This document shows positions 22,101 to 34,829 of a DNA stretch of 64,000 nucleotides, piece after piece (position 1 is the stretch's first letter; each line of letters opens with the position of its first letter). The notes under the pieces are model-generated. The model searched no databases, was not told the DNA's origin, and saw nothing but the letters and a program-made list of their open reading frames with translations. Origin of the DNA: Euryodendron excelsum (taxonomy: Eukaryota > Streptophyta > Magnoliopsida > Ericales > Pentaphylacaceae); assembly GCA_033060915.1 (NCBI GenBank), contig CM065379.1:26838318-26902317 (forward strand). Reading direction: 5' to 3'. A program made the translations under genes and the position numbers.

Positions 22101-22496
22101 CGTCTTCCCTACACATAACCAACCTCCGAACCTAGAATCACTGATTTCAAAGACCAAAAAGGAGTTATTTTTCAAAAAAGGCTAAATATTTTCCAAAGGT
22201 TGCCAAACAACCTGTTTTCTTTAAAACCCTCTCTTGAGGTGGTATTTTCAAAAACCTTTTTCCAAAAACCCTAAGTGTAGTCTTCGGATTATTCTTAGTT
22301 TTTAGGTGACCTAACTCACCTTAATCAAGTTATGTGGCGACTCCAAATCTTTTTCAAAAAGCCCTTTATTCAAATCAATTTTCAATTCAAACCTAGTCGC
22401 ACTCATTCTTTTAGGAGGGTGAGTTCTAACGAGAGAGTGCATCATTTTTCCTACTTGTATGAGTATTGCTCGAGTACGAAAAATCTGGGCGCGATA

Positions 22497-23057
22497 GTGT
22501 TGACCTGGGTTTTGAGTGTTTCTGGCACTCTGACGACGGTCCCGTGATACAGGGGTTTGTTGGCAATTCCCTATATCGACCTGTTTACGAGTATTTCCAC
22601 TACTCTGACGGTTGCGATGTTTACGAGTGCTTCCGCTACTCTGACGATTTGTGATTATTCCCGAGACTACTTGATCTCTAAAAGCTGATAAATGGACTTA
22701 GCGCCTAAGGAATCAAATTTCTCGAAAGGCATGCCGAAATGGACATTTCTGCATTGGCGGGCTAGCAGGCACCAAAAGTGGACCGTTCTACCATCTAGGG
22801 GACTTGGGTTCTCATCTTGGTCAATGGATTTGAAGGGACTTACCATTCCGAAGAGTTCACTCGGAAACGTGCCGGATTGGAGGGTCTTACCACCTTGAGG
22901 AATCAACTTTCTCGAAAGGTGTGCCGAATTTAATTAGAATTAAAATTAGAAAGGGGATTTACCATCTTTAGAAAGACGTGCCTATTTGAATTAGACCGAA
23001 TAATGCCCCCAAGGGCATTTTGGTCATTTTGCCTCTATTTGGGCCCAAAGGGCCCGC
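22497..23057 (-). mobile_element. LTR fragment G (reversed), left part
   Basis: U3 part of a reversed LTR of the same family: minus-sense GAGTATTTCC units and the pattern TTTTGGTCATTTTGCCTCTATTTGGGCC. It matches 48,770-49,360 and is flanked by A on the left and S2 on the right. It continues at 28,082 after S2 (TSD CCCGC). Element A was therefore inserted into G. Confidence 0.85.
23053..23057. repeat. Target site duplication of S2, left copy (CCCGC)
   Basis: CCCGC just before S2, repeated at 28,077-28,081 just after it. Confidence 0.88.
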
Positions 23058-26000
23058 TATTGCGCCTAGATTTTTCGCACTCGAGGAATACACACACAAG
23101 CGGAAAAAACACTGTACTCTCTTGTTAGAACTCACCCTCCTATAAGAATGAGTGTGACTATGTTTGAATTGAAAATTGATTTGAATAAAGGGCTTCTAGA
23201 AAAGATTTGAAGTCGCCACCTAACTTGATTAATGTGAGTTAGGTCACCTAAAAACTAAGAATAATTCGAAAACTACATTTAGGGTTTTTGGAAAAGGTTT
23301 TTGAAAATACCACCTCAAGAGAGGGTGTTTAGGAAAACAGGTTGTTTGGCAACTTTTGGAAAATATTAAAGCCCTTTTTTGAAAAATAACTCCGATTTTG
23401 TTCTTTTGAAAACAGTGATCTAGGTTCGGAGATTGATTACATGTAGGGAAGACGCACTAAGCCATCACCCTACCCCGCCATTGCGGTACCTACATGTCAA
23501 TCTACCCTAGATTCACCTATGAGAGTCTCCAACGAACCAATGTTCAATCCTATCCACTTTGAAAAAGAATGTTTAAAAAGACATGATGCATGATATGCAG
23601 ATGCAAGAGGAAGGTTTGATTTGAAAATAGATTTTGAAAAGAAATTGATTTGATTTTAGAAAATATTTGAAGAGATAGATTTGAAATTAGAAAGCTTTAG
23701 AATTTGGAAATTGGAAATAGAACATAGAATTGGAAACTTAAAGAAGATGGTAGAATTGGAGATTTAAAAGAAGTTGTAGAAATAGAAATTGAAAAATGTT
23801 GTGGAATTTGACATTTGAAAAAGGTTGTGACCGCACTCATGAGGGTTGCCTACGTATCCTTTTGGAGGAATCAGGTCAGTCATAGTTCAGACAAGAGTCC
23901 GATTGAAAATTGAAAATATGATTAGAAGAAAAAGATTGAGTTGGAAATTGGATTGGAAGATTGAGAGATTGAACTTTGATTGGAAGATTTGAAATGACTT
24001 GACTTTGAAAAACTTGGTTTTAGGAAACCTAGACTTAAGAACCTAGAAAAGAAATATTGGATTTAACTTAGAAAGATTTTGGAAAAGAATTGACTTGAAT
24101 ATTGGACTTGAAAAATTAGAGAAAGATTGGATTTAGGAAATGTTCGAATTACGAAAGGTTCAAATTAGGAAAGTGTCATTTTAGGAAAGTTTGATTTAGG
24201 AAAGTTTTAAAATTAGGAAAGTTTTCAATTTAGGAAAGTGTTCGAATTAGAAAAGTTTAGAATTTAGAAAGTTTCAACTTAAGAAAGTTTTGAATTTAGA
24301 AAGTTTTGGATTTAGAAAGATTTGAAATTTAGGAAGTCATAAAATTTTAGAAAGATTTAAATTTAAGAAAGTTTAGAGTTTTGGAAAGATTTGAACTTAA
24401 GAAAGATTTGAAGATTTGGATTTGGAAAGGTATGGAATTTAGGAAAGTTTTGACTTAAGAAAGATTTGGGAAGTTTAGAAGAATTTAACTTAATAAAGTT
24501 TTTGAATTTAGAAAACTTCGAATTTAGAAAGATTTGAAATTTAGAAAGTTTAAGATTTAGAAAGTTTTAGAGTTTTAGGAGATCTTGAGATTAGGAAAGG
24601 TTTGAATTTAGGAAAGATTTGAAAACTTAGATTTGGAAAGTTAAAATTTAAAAAGGGGTAGAATTAGGAAAAATGTGGAAGTTGAGTTTTAAAATTTAGG
24701 AAAGATTTTTATGTTCAAGTTTTGGAAACTTAAGATTTTGGAAAGTAGAAGATTAAGAAGGATTTGGACTAGGAAAGATTTAGATTAGAAAGGGATTGGA
24801 TTTTGTTTCTAAAAAAGAAAGTTTGATTTTGTTTCTAAAAATGGAGGATTGGATCTAGTTTCCTAAACGGAAAGATTGGATTTGATTTCCTAAAGGGAAG
24901 ATCGGATTTGACAAGGATTTGAAAAGGGAGGTTGTAGAAACCCTAGATTTAGGAAGACTATAGTTTCGACGTAGAAGATAGGTTTTGGAAATATGTATAG
25001 TTTTGATGTAGAAAACAAGAGGTTTTAAAAACCTAGGTTTTAAGGCAAGTTTGAAAACCATGTTTTTGGAAAGAAAATTGGGGTTTCCTAATCGTGGGTT
25101 CTAGGGCTTGACTTAGACACCAAGGAAAGAGTTTTTTGGAAACTGTGTTTTTGGAAAGCGTATTTTGAAAAGAATGTTAGGAAGGAAGTTTTTGGAAAGT
25201 AAAATTTTGAGAGAGATTTTGGAAAGATTTTTTGGAAGGAGTTTTTTTTAGGAAGGAGACCTAGGGAACATTTTTGGAAAGTGGACTTTGAAGATAGCAT
25301 TTTGGAAAGGGGTTTGAAAAGAGAAGTTTTGGAAAAATAGATTTCCGGAGGAAGTTTTTAGAAAGCAATTTTGGAAAGAAGAGTTTTTAGAAATCATATT
25401 GAAAAAGAGAGTTTTAGAAAAAGAGACTTTTGAAAAGAGAGTTTTTTGGAATGTATGAAAACGTCTCACTTTCCTAAAGCAATTCTATCCATAATAAGGC
25501 TAGAACCACTTTAAGAAAGTGGTTTTGAAAACAACAAGGAGTTAAAAATATGGACCGTATCGGTCCCTTTAAATGTAACACTTTCCTAAAGCAACCCTAG
25601 CCATGAAAAGGCTAGAATCACCCTAGGGTTGTGATTTTGAAAACAAGTTTTGAAAAAGAAGATTTTGATACAATTTTGAAAACAAATTTGAAAACGATTT
25701 CGAAAATGACTTTTGTAAGAATGCAAGAATCATGATATGCACAATGCAAATTTGGGGTCGTGAACATACAAGGTTAAGCCTTCACCACATAATCAAGGGG
25801 GCCCAACTCACGTGGTCTCCGGTTAAACTAAAAGAAAGCCCCCGACACGGTGACCCTCCAATAGTCTAATCCTACACATGGACCGGGAGTCTCCTTGTTT
25901 CAAGCATGCAAAAAAAGTGGGAAAGAGATGGGAGATTAAAATAGAGAAAACCCAAGTGGGTTAGAGAGAGAAGAGAGAGGGGGGAAGTGTAGAAACTTAA

Positions 26001-28076
26001 AGAGAAAGCCTACCATATGTCTTGTTTATTTTGCGCGCCTTGCTTTTTTTCGGTCTTTGCTTCACGTCAATCTTCGTCTTGATCTTCAGAGACTCTTCTT
26101 TGATCTTTGAGAGCTTTGAGTTGCAGCAGTCTAAATCTTCAATGGAGGCTTGAGGCTAGTGTATAAGTGCATGGGGGTGTGTATGAGTGTATAGCAGGCT
26201 AGGGTTTAGTGTATGGTGGTTAGGGTTTGGAAAACCTAGAGAAACTAGGGTTTGGGAGTGTACGAGCTCTGTATATCGAAATATAGGATTTTTAGACTGA
26301 GTTTACGGACCTTTTTCATGCTGGAGGAGGCTCTGTATTTATAGAGATGAGATAGACCTAGCGCCTGTTGTAGTGGCGCCAGGCCAATTTTCCTCTTGGC
26401 GCCACTAGGAGTGGCGCCAGACCATTTCTTGGCTTGGGAAAGTGTTTAGGTCGGCAAGCAACGTATCTTTGGAAGATTTAGGCGCCTGTACTAGTGACTA
26501 CCATGCAATTTTTAGCCTGCCTTCATTAGGAGTGATTCCGAAAAGTCCGGGAATGATTTAAGACACCAGGATTGGCCCGGAAGGCCAGGAAAAGGGCAGG
26601 AACACTTAGAATAGTGTCCCGGAGGTATTTGACTTGAGAAATAAGGATAGAATGTGTCGGAGGGGTTAATCGGGCCATTAGGGGCAAAACGGTCAACTGG
26701 GCCGAAAAGCTGCCAGGACGAACTCAGAATGTCCCGAAAGAAGACTTGAGATTTGGAAATATTGTTTAGAATGTTCCCAAAGGTTGCCGGTTTGATACCC
26801 AGAGCCGGTGTGGTCGTAAAAGGTGACCAGCCCACCAGGGGCAAAACTGTCATTTCGCACCGGGTTTGCCAGGACTGACTTGAAATGATCTAGAAAGATA
26901 GAGGAAGATTGAGAATACTATAAGAAGCAATCTCAAGAGATTACTGGTTTGATACCCAGAGCCGGTGTGGTTGGAAAAGGCGACCGACCCACCAAGGGAA
27001 AAACAGTCATTTTGCACAAGGTTTGCCGGAATTGACTCGGAATGATCTGGAAAGATAGAGGACGGTCAGGAATACTATAAGAAGTATTCTCGGGAGGTTA
27101 CCGGTCTGATGCCCAGAGCCGGTGTGGTCCCCAAGGCGTTCGGATGCCTAGAGGCAAAATGGTTATCTTTACCGAAAAGTTTAGAATTGGCCAGAAAATA
27201 ACTAGAGGGCACCTAATCATGCCGGATTGCTTTTGAGGCAATCTTAGAAGGTTGGACTTACCATTCTGAAGACTCAGGTGTGTTCTCAAGAAACGTGCTG
27301 GAGAATGGCCCTAGAGGCAGTTTGGTCATTTTTCACCGAAGTGGGCTAGCAAGCACTAGTGTTGACCTGAGTTTTGAGTGTTTCCGTCACTTTAACAGGG
27401 GTCGCGTGATACAGGGGTTTGTTCGCAATTTTCTATATCGACCTGTTTACGAGTATTTATGCTAGTCTGACGATTGTGATGTTTGCGAGTATTTCCACTA
27501 CTTTGACGGTTCGCGATCATTCCCGAGACTACTTAATCTCGAGAAGCTGCTAAAGGGACTTAGTGCCTGAGAATAAACTTTCTCAAAAGGCGTGCCTAAA
27601 CGGACATTTTTGCATTGGCAGGCTAGCAAGCGCCAAAGGTGGACTGGTCTACCATCTAGGGGACTTGGGGTCTCGTCTTGGTCGACAAGTTTAAAGGGAC
27701 TTTCCGCTCCGAAGAGATTTTTTTCAAAAAATGTACCGAACCGTCTCGAGGAATAAACTATCTTGAGAGAGGGATATGATTTGGAATTAGACTTGAAAAG
27801 GAGACTTACCATCTTCGGAAAGTCGTGCTTGATTTGGATTTGGAAAGGGGACTTACCGTCTTCGAAAAGACGTGCCTGGTGGGATTAGAACGAATGATGC
27901 CTCTAGAGGCATTTTGGTCATTTTGCCTCTATTTGGGCCCGGGGGGGCCCGCTAAGCGATGAATTGACGGGATTAGACTTAGAAAGTTAATTTGACTCGA
28001 AATATGCCCACAACAACTTGAACACAAGTCTGGACAAACCGTAGATTGCCGAGCTGTCAAAAATGAGGTGCTTACA
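23058..28076 (-). mobile_element. Solo LTR S2 (reversed)
   Basis: 5,019 bp. On the minus strand it starts TGTAAGCACCTC at 28,076 and ends CTAGGCGCAATA at 23,058 (decayed GGGCGCGACA), with CCCGC on both sides and no internal region. Contents mirror S1: PBS mimic complement near 23,205, low-complexity tract 23,900-25,450, U5 block near 25,830, TATA at 26,335, GGCGCC cluster 26,360-26,430 and 157-bp-type units 26,540-27,130. Its 26,413-28,076 part recurs at 47,821-49,483. Confidence 0.93.
26335..26343 (-). promoter_or_regulatory. TATA box of S2
   Basis: TATAAATAC on the minus strand followed by AGAGCCTCC, as in the sister LTRs. Confidence 0.78.
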
Positions 28077-28081
28077 CCCGC
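28077..28081. repeat. Target site duplication of S2, right copy (CCCGC)
   Basis: Matches 23,053-23,057. Confidence 0.88.
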
Positions 28082-28205
28082 GAAGTGATTGATTGACGGG
28101 ATTAGACTCGGAAAGTTGATTTAGATTGGAATACGTCCATATTGACTTGAATACAAGTCTGGATGGACTGGAGACTACTGAATAGGCAAAAATGGGGTGC
28201 TTACA
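28082..28205 (-). mobile_element. LTR fragment G (reversed), right part
   Basis: The last 124 bp of G: GTCTGGATGGACTGGAGACTAC then ATGGGGTGCTTACA, which is the reversed LTR start. It follows S2 and its target duplication, so G and S2 end in the same kind of sequence 130 bp apart. Confidence 0.85.
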
Positions 28206-28907
28206 GTGGAGTTACCATCTCGTGGACTTGATACTTTCTCGAAGATGTGCCAGGTTAGATGGACTTATCATCTCAAGGAGTTTATACTTTCTTGCAAGAC
28301 ATGCCATCATGCCCAAGGGGCAGGTTGGTCATTTTTCACCGAGACAGGCTAGCAGGCATTGATGTTGACCTAGGTTTACGAGTGTTTTCATCACTTCGAT
28401 GGCTGTGACGGGTTGGTTTCCAAAGGTCTTTCTTTTCTCTGATAAACATATCACTACCAAGAGGCATGTTCAGTCTCGTGACACTGGGTGGTTTAGTGGT
28501 AAAACCCGTGTCGACTTGGTGAGTGTTCTTGTCACTCCAATGGCTTAAGGGTTTGTGAATGTTTCCATCACTCCGACAATTTGGTGTTGGTTCCGGAGAC
28601 TGCCTGATCTCAGAAAACTACTGGATGCCAAGGGGCATAACGAATATTCTACATTGGTGGGCTAGTAGGCACTAGAAGTGACCCGTTTAAGGTTTGTGAG
28701 TGTTTCCGTCACTTCGACGGCGGTGATCGGTTTGGGAGATCGCTTGGTCTCTAAAAACTACCTTGGAAAGCTTATGAGTGTTTCTATCACTTCGATGGTA
28801 TTTGGCGTTAGCTTTGGAGATCGATCAATCTTAAGAAGCTGCTTAGAGTGCCTAGGGGCATTTTGGTCATTTGGCTTCAATTGGGCTCGACTGGCCTGGG
28901 AAGCGAC
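28206..28907 (-). mobile_element. LTR fragment H (reversed), left part
   Basis: Diverged reversed LTR U3 sequence. GTGTTTCCGTCACTTCGACGG units and GGGGCATTTTGGTCATTTGGCTTCAATTGGGC correspond to the U3 of S1. It stops at GCGAC where B's LTR starts and resumes after 55,265. Recurs at 49,613-50,313. The plus frame at 28,678-29,055 crosses the junction and is not a gene. Confidence 0.75.
28903..28907. repeat. Target site of element B, left copy (GCGAC)
   Basis: GCGAC before B's 5' LTR. LTR 50,314-55,260 is preceded by the same GCGAC and followed by GCAAC, one mismatch. Confidence 0.7.
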
Positions 28908-30536
28908 TGTAAGCACCCCATTTTTGACCGCTCAGCAATCTACACTCCGTCCATACTTGTTTTCAAGTCATTGTAGGCATATTCCAATCGAAACCAATTC
29001 TCTAAGTCCAAATTCTGTCTTTCCATCGCTTCGTGGGCCTGTCAGGCCCAAATAGAGGCAAAATGACCAAAATGCCCTTAGGGGCATTGTCCTTTCCAAA
29101 ATCTTTCCAATCCCACTCTCGAGACAGTTTATTCCTCGAGACGGTTCCAATCCAGGCACATCTCTTCGGAGACGATAAGTCCCCTTTCCAATCCCACTCT
29201 CGAGACAGTTTACTCCTCGAGACAGTTTCAATCCTGGCACGTCTCTTCAGAGACAATAAGTCTCCTTTCAAATCCCTCTCTCGAGACAGTTTATTCCTCA
29301 AGACGGTTCCAATCCAGGCACGTCTCTTCGGAGATGGTAAGACCCCTTTCCAATCCCACTCTCGAGACAGTTTATTCCTCGAGACGGTTCCAATCCAGGC
29401 ACATCTCTTTGGAGACGGTAAGACCCCTTTCCAATCCTTCTCTCGAGACCGTTTATTCCTCGAGATGGTTCGAGTAGCGAAACTACTCACAAAACCGTTA
29501 GAGTAGCAGAAATACTCACAAATAGGTCGATATAGGAAATTGGCAACAAACCCCTGTGTCACAACGACCGCTGTTAGAGTGGCGGAAACACTCAAAACCC
29601 AGGTCAACACCAGTGTCTGTTAGCCCATTTTGGTAAAAAATGACCAAACTGTCCTTTGGACCTTTTTTGAGACTTTCCGGTCAAGATGACCATTTTGCGC
29701 CTAGGCATCCGAATGCTCTGGGAACCACACCGTCTCTGGGTATCAAACTGGTAATGTCCCGAGAATACTTTTATAGTATTCTCAACCTTCCTTTACCTTT
29801 CCGGATCATTCCGAGTCAGTTTCGGCCAACCTAGTACAAAATGACCATTTTGCCCCTGGAGGGCCGGTCTCCTTCTTCGACCACACCGGCTCTAGGTATC
29901 AAACCGGTAATGTCCCGAGAATACTTTTTATAGTGTTCTCAACCTTCCTTTACCTTTCCGGACCATTCTGAGTCAGTTCCGGCAAACCCGGTGCAAAATG
30001 ACCGTTTTGCCCCTGGTGGGCCGGTCTCCTTTTCCTACCACGCCAGCTCTGGGAATCAAACCGGCAACCTCCGGGAATATTCTGAATAATATTTTCAGAT
30101 CCCAAGTCTTCTTCTGGGACAATCCGAGTTTGCCCCGGCAGCTGCCCGGTCCGATTGACCGTTTTGCCCCTAAGGGCCCGGTCAACCTTTCCAACACATC
30201 TTGTCCTCGCTTTCAAGTCAAATACCTCCAGGACACTATTTTAAGTGTTCTGGCTCCTTTCTGGACTTTCGGGTCATTCCCGGCTCCTCCAAATCATTCC
30301 TGGACTTTTCGGAGTCACTCCTAGTGAAGCCAGGCTAAAAATTGCGTGATAGTCACTAGTACAGGCGCCCAAATCTAGTCAAAGATACGTTGCTTGACGA
30401 CTTATAAAGTTTCCTAACTGGCTGGCACCACTAGTAATTGCGCCAAGCCAAGAATTGGCTTGGTGCCACTCCTAGTGGCGCCAAGGGAAAGTTTGCCCTG
30501 GCGCCACTGTAACAGGCGCCAAGTTTGTCCAACTAC

Positions 30537-30545
30537 TATAAATAC
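30537..30545 (+). promoter_or_regulatory. TATA box of element B 5' LTR
   Basis: TATAAATAC followed by AGAGCCTCATTCAAC. It would drive the genomic RNA of element B. Confidence 0.82.
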
Positions 30546-30955
30546 AGAGCCTCATTCAACTTGAAAGGGGTCTGCAAACTTAACCTAAAAAACATATAAT
30601 TCGATATACAGAGCTCGAGCACCTCCTAAACCCTAGCCTCCCTAGGTTTTCCAAACCCTAACCACCCTACACCAAACCCTAGCCTCATATACACTCGTAT
30701 ACACTCCCCCATACACTCATACACTAGCCTTCAACCATCCTTTGAAGACTTGAAGAGTTGCCATCTAAAGTTTGAAGACAACCCTTGAAGGTTGAAGAAG
30801 AAGATCAAGACGAAGACCGAAGATTGAAGACAAGCAAGGCGCGCAAAATAAAGAAGGCATACGGTAGGTTTTCTATTTAAATTTTCGCACTTCCCCCCTC
30901 TCTCTTCTCTCTCCTAACCCACTTGGGTTTTCTCTATTTTAATCCTCCATCTCTT

Positions 30956-30956
<1 letters not shown>

Positions 30957-30986
<30 letters not shown>
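30957..30986 (+). repeat. C30 homopolymer in U5
   Basis: Thirty C in a row where sister LTRs have 3-8 C broken by other bases. A real expansion or a sequencing artefact cannot be told apart here. Confidence 0.8.
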
Positions 30987-33380
30987 TTTCTTTGCATGCT
31001 TGAAACAAGGGGATTCCCGGTTCATGTGTAGGATTGGGCTATTAGAGAGTCACCGTGTCGGGGGCTTTCTTCTAGTCTAACCAAAGACCACGTGGGTCCG
31101 GCCCCCTTGATTATGTGGTGAAGCCTTAGCCTTGTATGTTCACGACCCCAAACTGCATTGTGCATATCATAGTCTTTCATCTTCCAAAAACCGTTTTCAA
31201 AGTTGTTTTTAAAATCGTTTTCAAACTCGTTTTCAAGATTGCATCAAAATCTCTTTTTCAAAAACTTGTTTTCAAAACCACAATCCTAGGGTGATTCTAG
31301 CCTTTTCATGGCTAGGGTTGCTTTAGGAAAGTGTTACATTAAAAGTGACCTTTTTGGTCTATATTTTCAAATCTTATTGTTTTCAAAACCACTTTCTTAA
31401 AGTGGTTCTAGCCCTCTTATGGCTAGAATCGCTTTAGGAAAGTGAGATGTTTTTATACTTTCCAAAAACTCTCTCTTCAAAAATCTCTTCCTAAAAATCT
31501 CTTTTTCAACGTACTTTCCTAAAACTCTCCTTTCCAAAATTGTTTTCTAAAAACTCCCTCCGAAAGTCTATTTTTTTTTTTCAGAGCTTCCTTTTTCAAC
31601 TCCTTTCCAAAAACTCCCTTTTCTAAAAAAATCACTTTCTAAAAACGCTCCCTAAAAATCTTTCTAAAAAAATTCTCTTTCCAAAATCTTCCCTCTAGAA
31701 ACTTCCCTCTGGGTTTTCCTTCCAAAAAAAACTTGTTTCCTTTCCAAAAACTCTTCCCTCTAGAAACTCCTCCCTAGGATTCCCTTCTACAAAACGCACT
31801 TTCCAAAAAACTCTTTCCTTAGAGCCCAAGTCAAGCCCTAGAACCCACAATTAGGAGACCCTAATTTTTCTTCCCAAAAATATGGTTTTCAAACTTTGCC
31901 CCAAATCTAGGTTTCCAAAACCACTTGTTTTCTCATCCAAATTATACACGTTTCCAAAACCTATTTTTCTACGTCGAAACTATAATTTTTCAAAACTAGG
32001 GTTTCTAGAATCTCCCTTTCCAAATCTTTACCAAATCCTATCTTCCCTTTGGGAAACCAAATCAAATATCCCCGTTTAGGAAACTAGATCCTATCTTCCG
32101 TTTTTAAATTCAAAATTTTCCAATTTTCAAAAAATTTCTTAATTTGAAAACTTTCCTAATTCGAAACTTTCTTAATTCAAAACTTTCCTAAAGTTGAAAC
32201 ATTCCAAATTCAAAGCTTTCCTAAGTTGAAACTTTCCTAATTCTAAAACCTTCCTAAATCGAACCTTTCCTAATTCAAACATTTCTTAAATCCAATCTTC
32301 CCTAATTTCCTAAACCTTCCAAGTCAAGTCAAATGTTTTCTAAGTCTCTTCTCTTTCCCAAGTCTAGGTTTCCTAAAACCAAGTCTTTCCAAAATCAATC
32401 TTTCCAAAGCAAGTCCAATCTTCTCAAATTCAATCTCCTCTTCTAATCTCAAATCAAATCCAGTTTTCAATTCAATCTCTTTCTTCTAATCCAATTTCTC
32501 TCTTCAAATCAATATCTTTTCAATCGAACTCCGGTCCGAACTACGATTGACCTGATTCCCCCAAAGGGATACGTAGGCAACCTTCATAGGTGCGGTCACA
32601 ATACTTTTCAAACTTTCAATTCCACCCTCATGGGTGTGGTTTCCAAAATCTTTCCAAATCTCAAATCCCAATCTATTTTCAAAATTCCAATTTCAAAATT
32701 TCTATTTTCAAATTTTTACTTTCAATTTTCAAACTTTCCAATTTCAATTCCATCTCTACAAATCTATTTTCAAATCAATTTCTTTTTAAATTTATTTCCA
32801 AATCTAGTTTTCAATTCTCTCTTATTGCACTTGCATATCATGCATCATGTTAGTTTCTTTTCAAACATTGCTTTTCTAAAGTGAAGTAGGATTGAACATT
32901 TGTTAATTCAAGACTCTCATAGGTGAATCTAGGGTAAATTGACATGTAGGTACCGACAGGGTGGGGTAGGGTGATAGCTTAGTGCGTCTTCCCTACACGT
33001 AACCAACCTCCGAACTTAGGATCACTGATTTCAAAGACCAAAACGAAGTTATTTTTCAAAAAGGGCTAAATGTTTTCCAAAGGTTGCCAAACAACCTGTT
33101 TTCTTAAAAACCCTCTCTTGAGGAGATATTTTCAAAATCGTTTTTCAAAAACCCTAAGTGTAGTCTTCGGATTATTCTTAATTTTTAGGTGACCTAACTC
33201 ACCTTAATCAAGTTAGGTGGCGATTCCGAATCTTTTTCAAAAGCCCTTTATTCAAATCTATTTTCAATTCAAACCTATTCGCACTCATTCTTTTAGGAGG
33301 GTGGGTTCTAACGAGAGAGTACAGTATTTTTCCCGCTTGTGTGAGTATTCCTCGAGTGCGAAAAATCTGGGCGCGACAGC

Positions 33381-33398
33381 TGGCGACTCCACTGGGGA
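33381..33398 (+). other. Element B primer binding site
   Basis: TGGCGACTCCACTGGGGA two bases after the LTR; one mismatch to the perfect tRNA-Arg form in element C. Confidence 0.9.
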
Positions 33399-34829
33399 CA
33401 CTTAGAGGGTTAGGCCGTTAGTCATGTCTCTTTACCCTTTACCCATGTAGAGTCTTCAATTAACTTGGTTCAATCCTATTCACTTTAAATTTTCAAAACT
33501 AAATTTCCAAAATTATTTTCAAAAAAAAAAACATGCATTTATTCATATTATCTTGTATTATGTTTGTCATCCACATACTGACACTTGCATCTTTGTTTTG
33601 TAGGTGCGCTTTATGTTTAAATTTTATTAACTGCTTTGCATGAATGTGATGTACAGGATGAATGGGAGTTGTTAGGCCCTTTCCTCCAGTTTTAAAAATC
33701 ACACACACACTGCATGTGCACTTGCATTCTGCATACTTGCATACCCTGATACGTCCTTTCTAGTTAGAAAGGGGGAATAGTATATTGGTTGTGGGCAAGA
33801 TGCTGTGTCAGTTTCTTCGCCTACGGCCTCTTGATGGTTCCCCCGCTCGGATCACCAACCGATCATGGCACCACCTTAGGGAGTGGGCCTAGGTTTGAAG
33901 ATCCGAGGACCGAGCCTTTTTAGGACGCATTAGTCAACCCTCAACCTCATACTCATATAGACACCATGCATAGCCGAACCTCTGCCGGATTTAGGATACC
34001 AACACCGTTTTCAAAATCACGGAGGAAAGGGCGACTGCTCTTACTTTCATTTATACTTGTCTATTCCTGCTGTTATAATGCTTGTATTTATATTGTTATA
34101 ATGCCTGTCTAACTGTTCATGCATGCATGTTTACTTCAATTGTACCTTCTCTCCTTATACTTTTCGCATATTCATGTTCATGCATTCAATATTCCATGTC
34201 AAGATAAAAGTTCCAAGTAACTCAAGTCACTGCATTCTCATGCATATACCCATTGAGAGTGACACCAACGTCACTCTTTCTTGCATTAAACCTACCCGAA
34301 CCCTAAAGGTTCCTACATAACCCTAAGGACTCATTGCATCTATCTCAATTCATTCCATAAGAGGGGCCCTAATCCCTCTATGCTCACGGAGATAGGATTG
34401 CCAAGAAGACAAGGGGCAATCAATCAACAAGGTCTCTCAGCGACCTCCTCGACATCAAATCCAAGGAAGGCAAATCCAAAGACTCAAGAGTAGTTTAGGG
34501 TTTCCCTTTGTAAAATTAGATAGGTGGAAGTCCAAAGGAAAATGTTCCCCCTCCCCCTAAAATGTATTTCAATTCTTCTGTATCTTAAACCCAAAATTTA
34601 ATGTATTTTTTTTATTTTTTATTTTTATGAATGAATGCATGAATGGCTAAAGGTTCCTCCCTGACGGTAAGGCGTCTGCATACAGGGGCAAAACCCCTAT
34701 CTCCAAAAGTGAGCCAATACATCATGAGTAGTTTCCCTCTTTAAGAGGGGCACCCTAGGACATACATTACATAGATTTCTCCAGGAACCAAACTCTAATT
34801 TGTAACTGTTGTCGTCATTGTTATAGGTA
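33399..34829 (+). other. Element B untranslated leader
   Basis: Homologous to A's leader, with the hairpin at 33,755-33,772, an acceptor-like TTTGTTTTGTAG near 33,603 and TTATAG before the ATG at 34,830. No gene seen. Confidence 0.7.

Larger units (their letters stand above)
17353..22496 (+). mobile_element. Element A 3' LTR
   Basis: 5,144 bp, starting TATAAGCACCCC (decayed TGTAAGC) after the polypurine tract and ending GGGCGCGATA. It contains a 78-bp TCTCGAGA array (17,578-18,060), about three 157-bp units (18,270-18,790), a GGCGCC cluster (19,015-19,115), a TATA box, the U5 block with CACCGTGTCGGGGGC near 19,606, a low-complexity tract (19,990-21,640) and a PBS mimic at 22,335. Its last 864 bp pair with 1-864. 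Downstream sequence is reversed LTR G; the left target duplication would lie outside the window. Confidence 0.93.
28908..33378 (+). mobile_element. Element B 5' LTR
   Basis: 4,471 bp from TGTAAGCACCCC to GGGCGCGACA, followed at once by a PBS. Contents: 78-bp array (29,100-29,470), about three 157-bp units, GGCGCC cluster (30,420-30,525), TATA box, U5 block, C30 run and low-complexity tract. It shares private features with LTR 50,314-55,260 (for example AGTGAAGTAGGATTGAACA near the end) and lacks about 480 bp that the latter has, mostly near 32,100. Confidence 0.94.

Noticed and set aside
29002..29610. 202-codon minus-strand frame with Arg/Trp-rich repeats (also 39,817-40,447 and 50,374-50,896)
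   Set aside because: It is the complement of the 78-bp array; 78 is divisible by three, which keeps frames open by chance.
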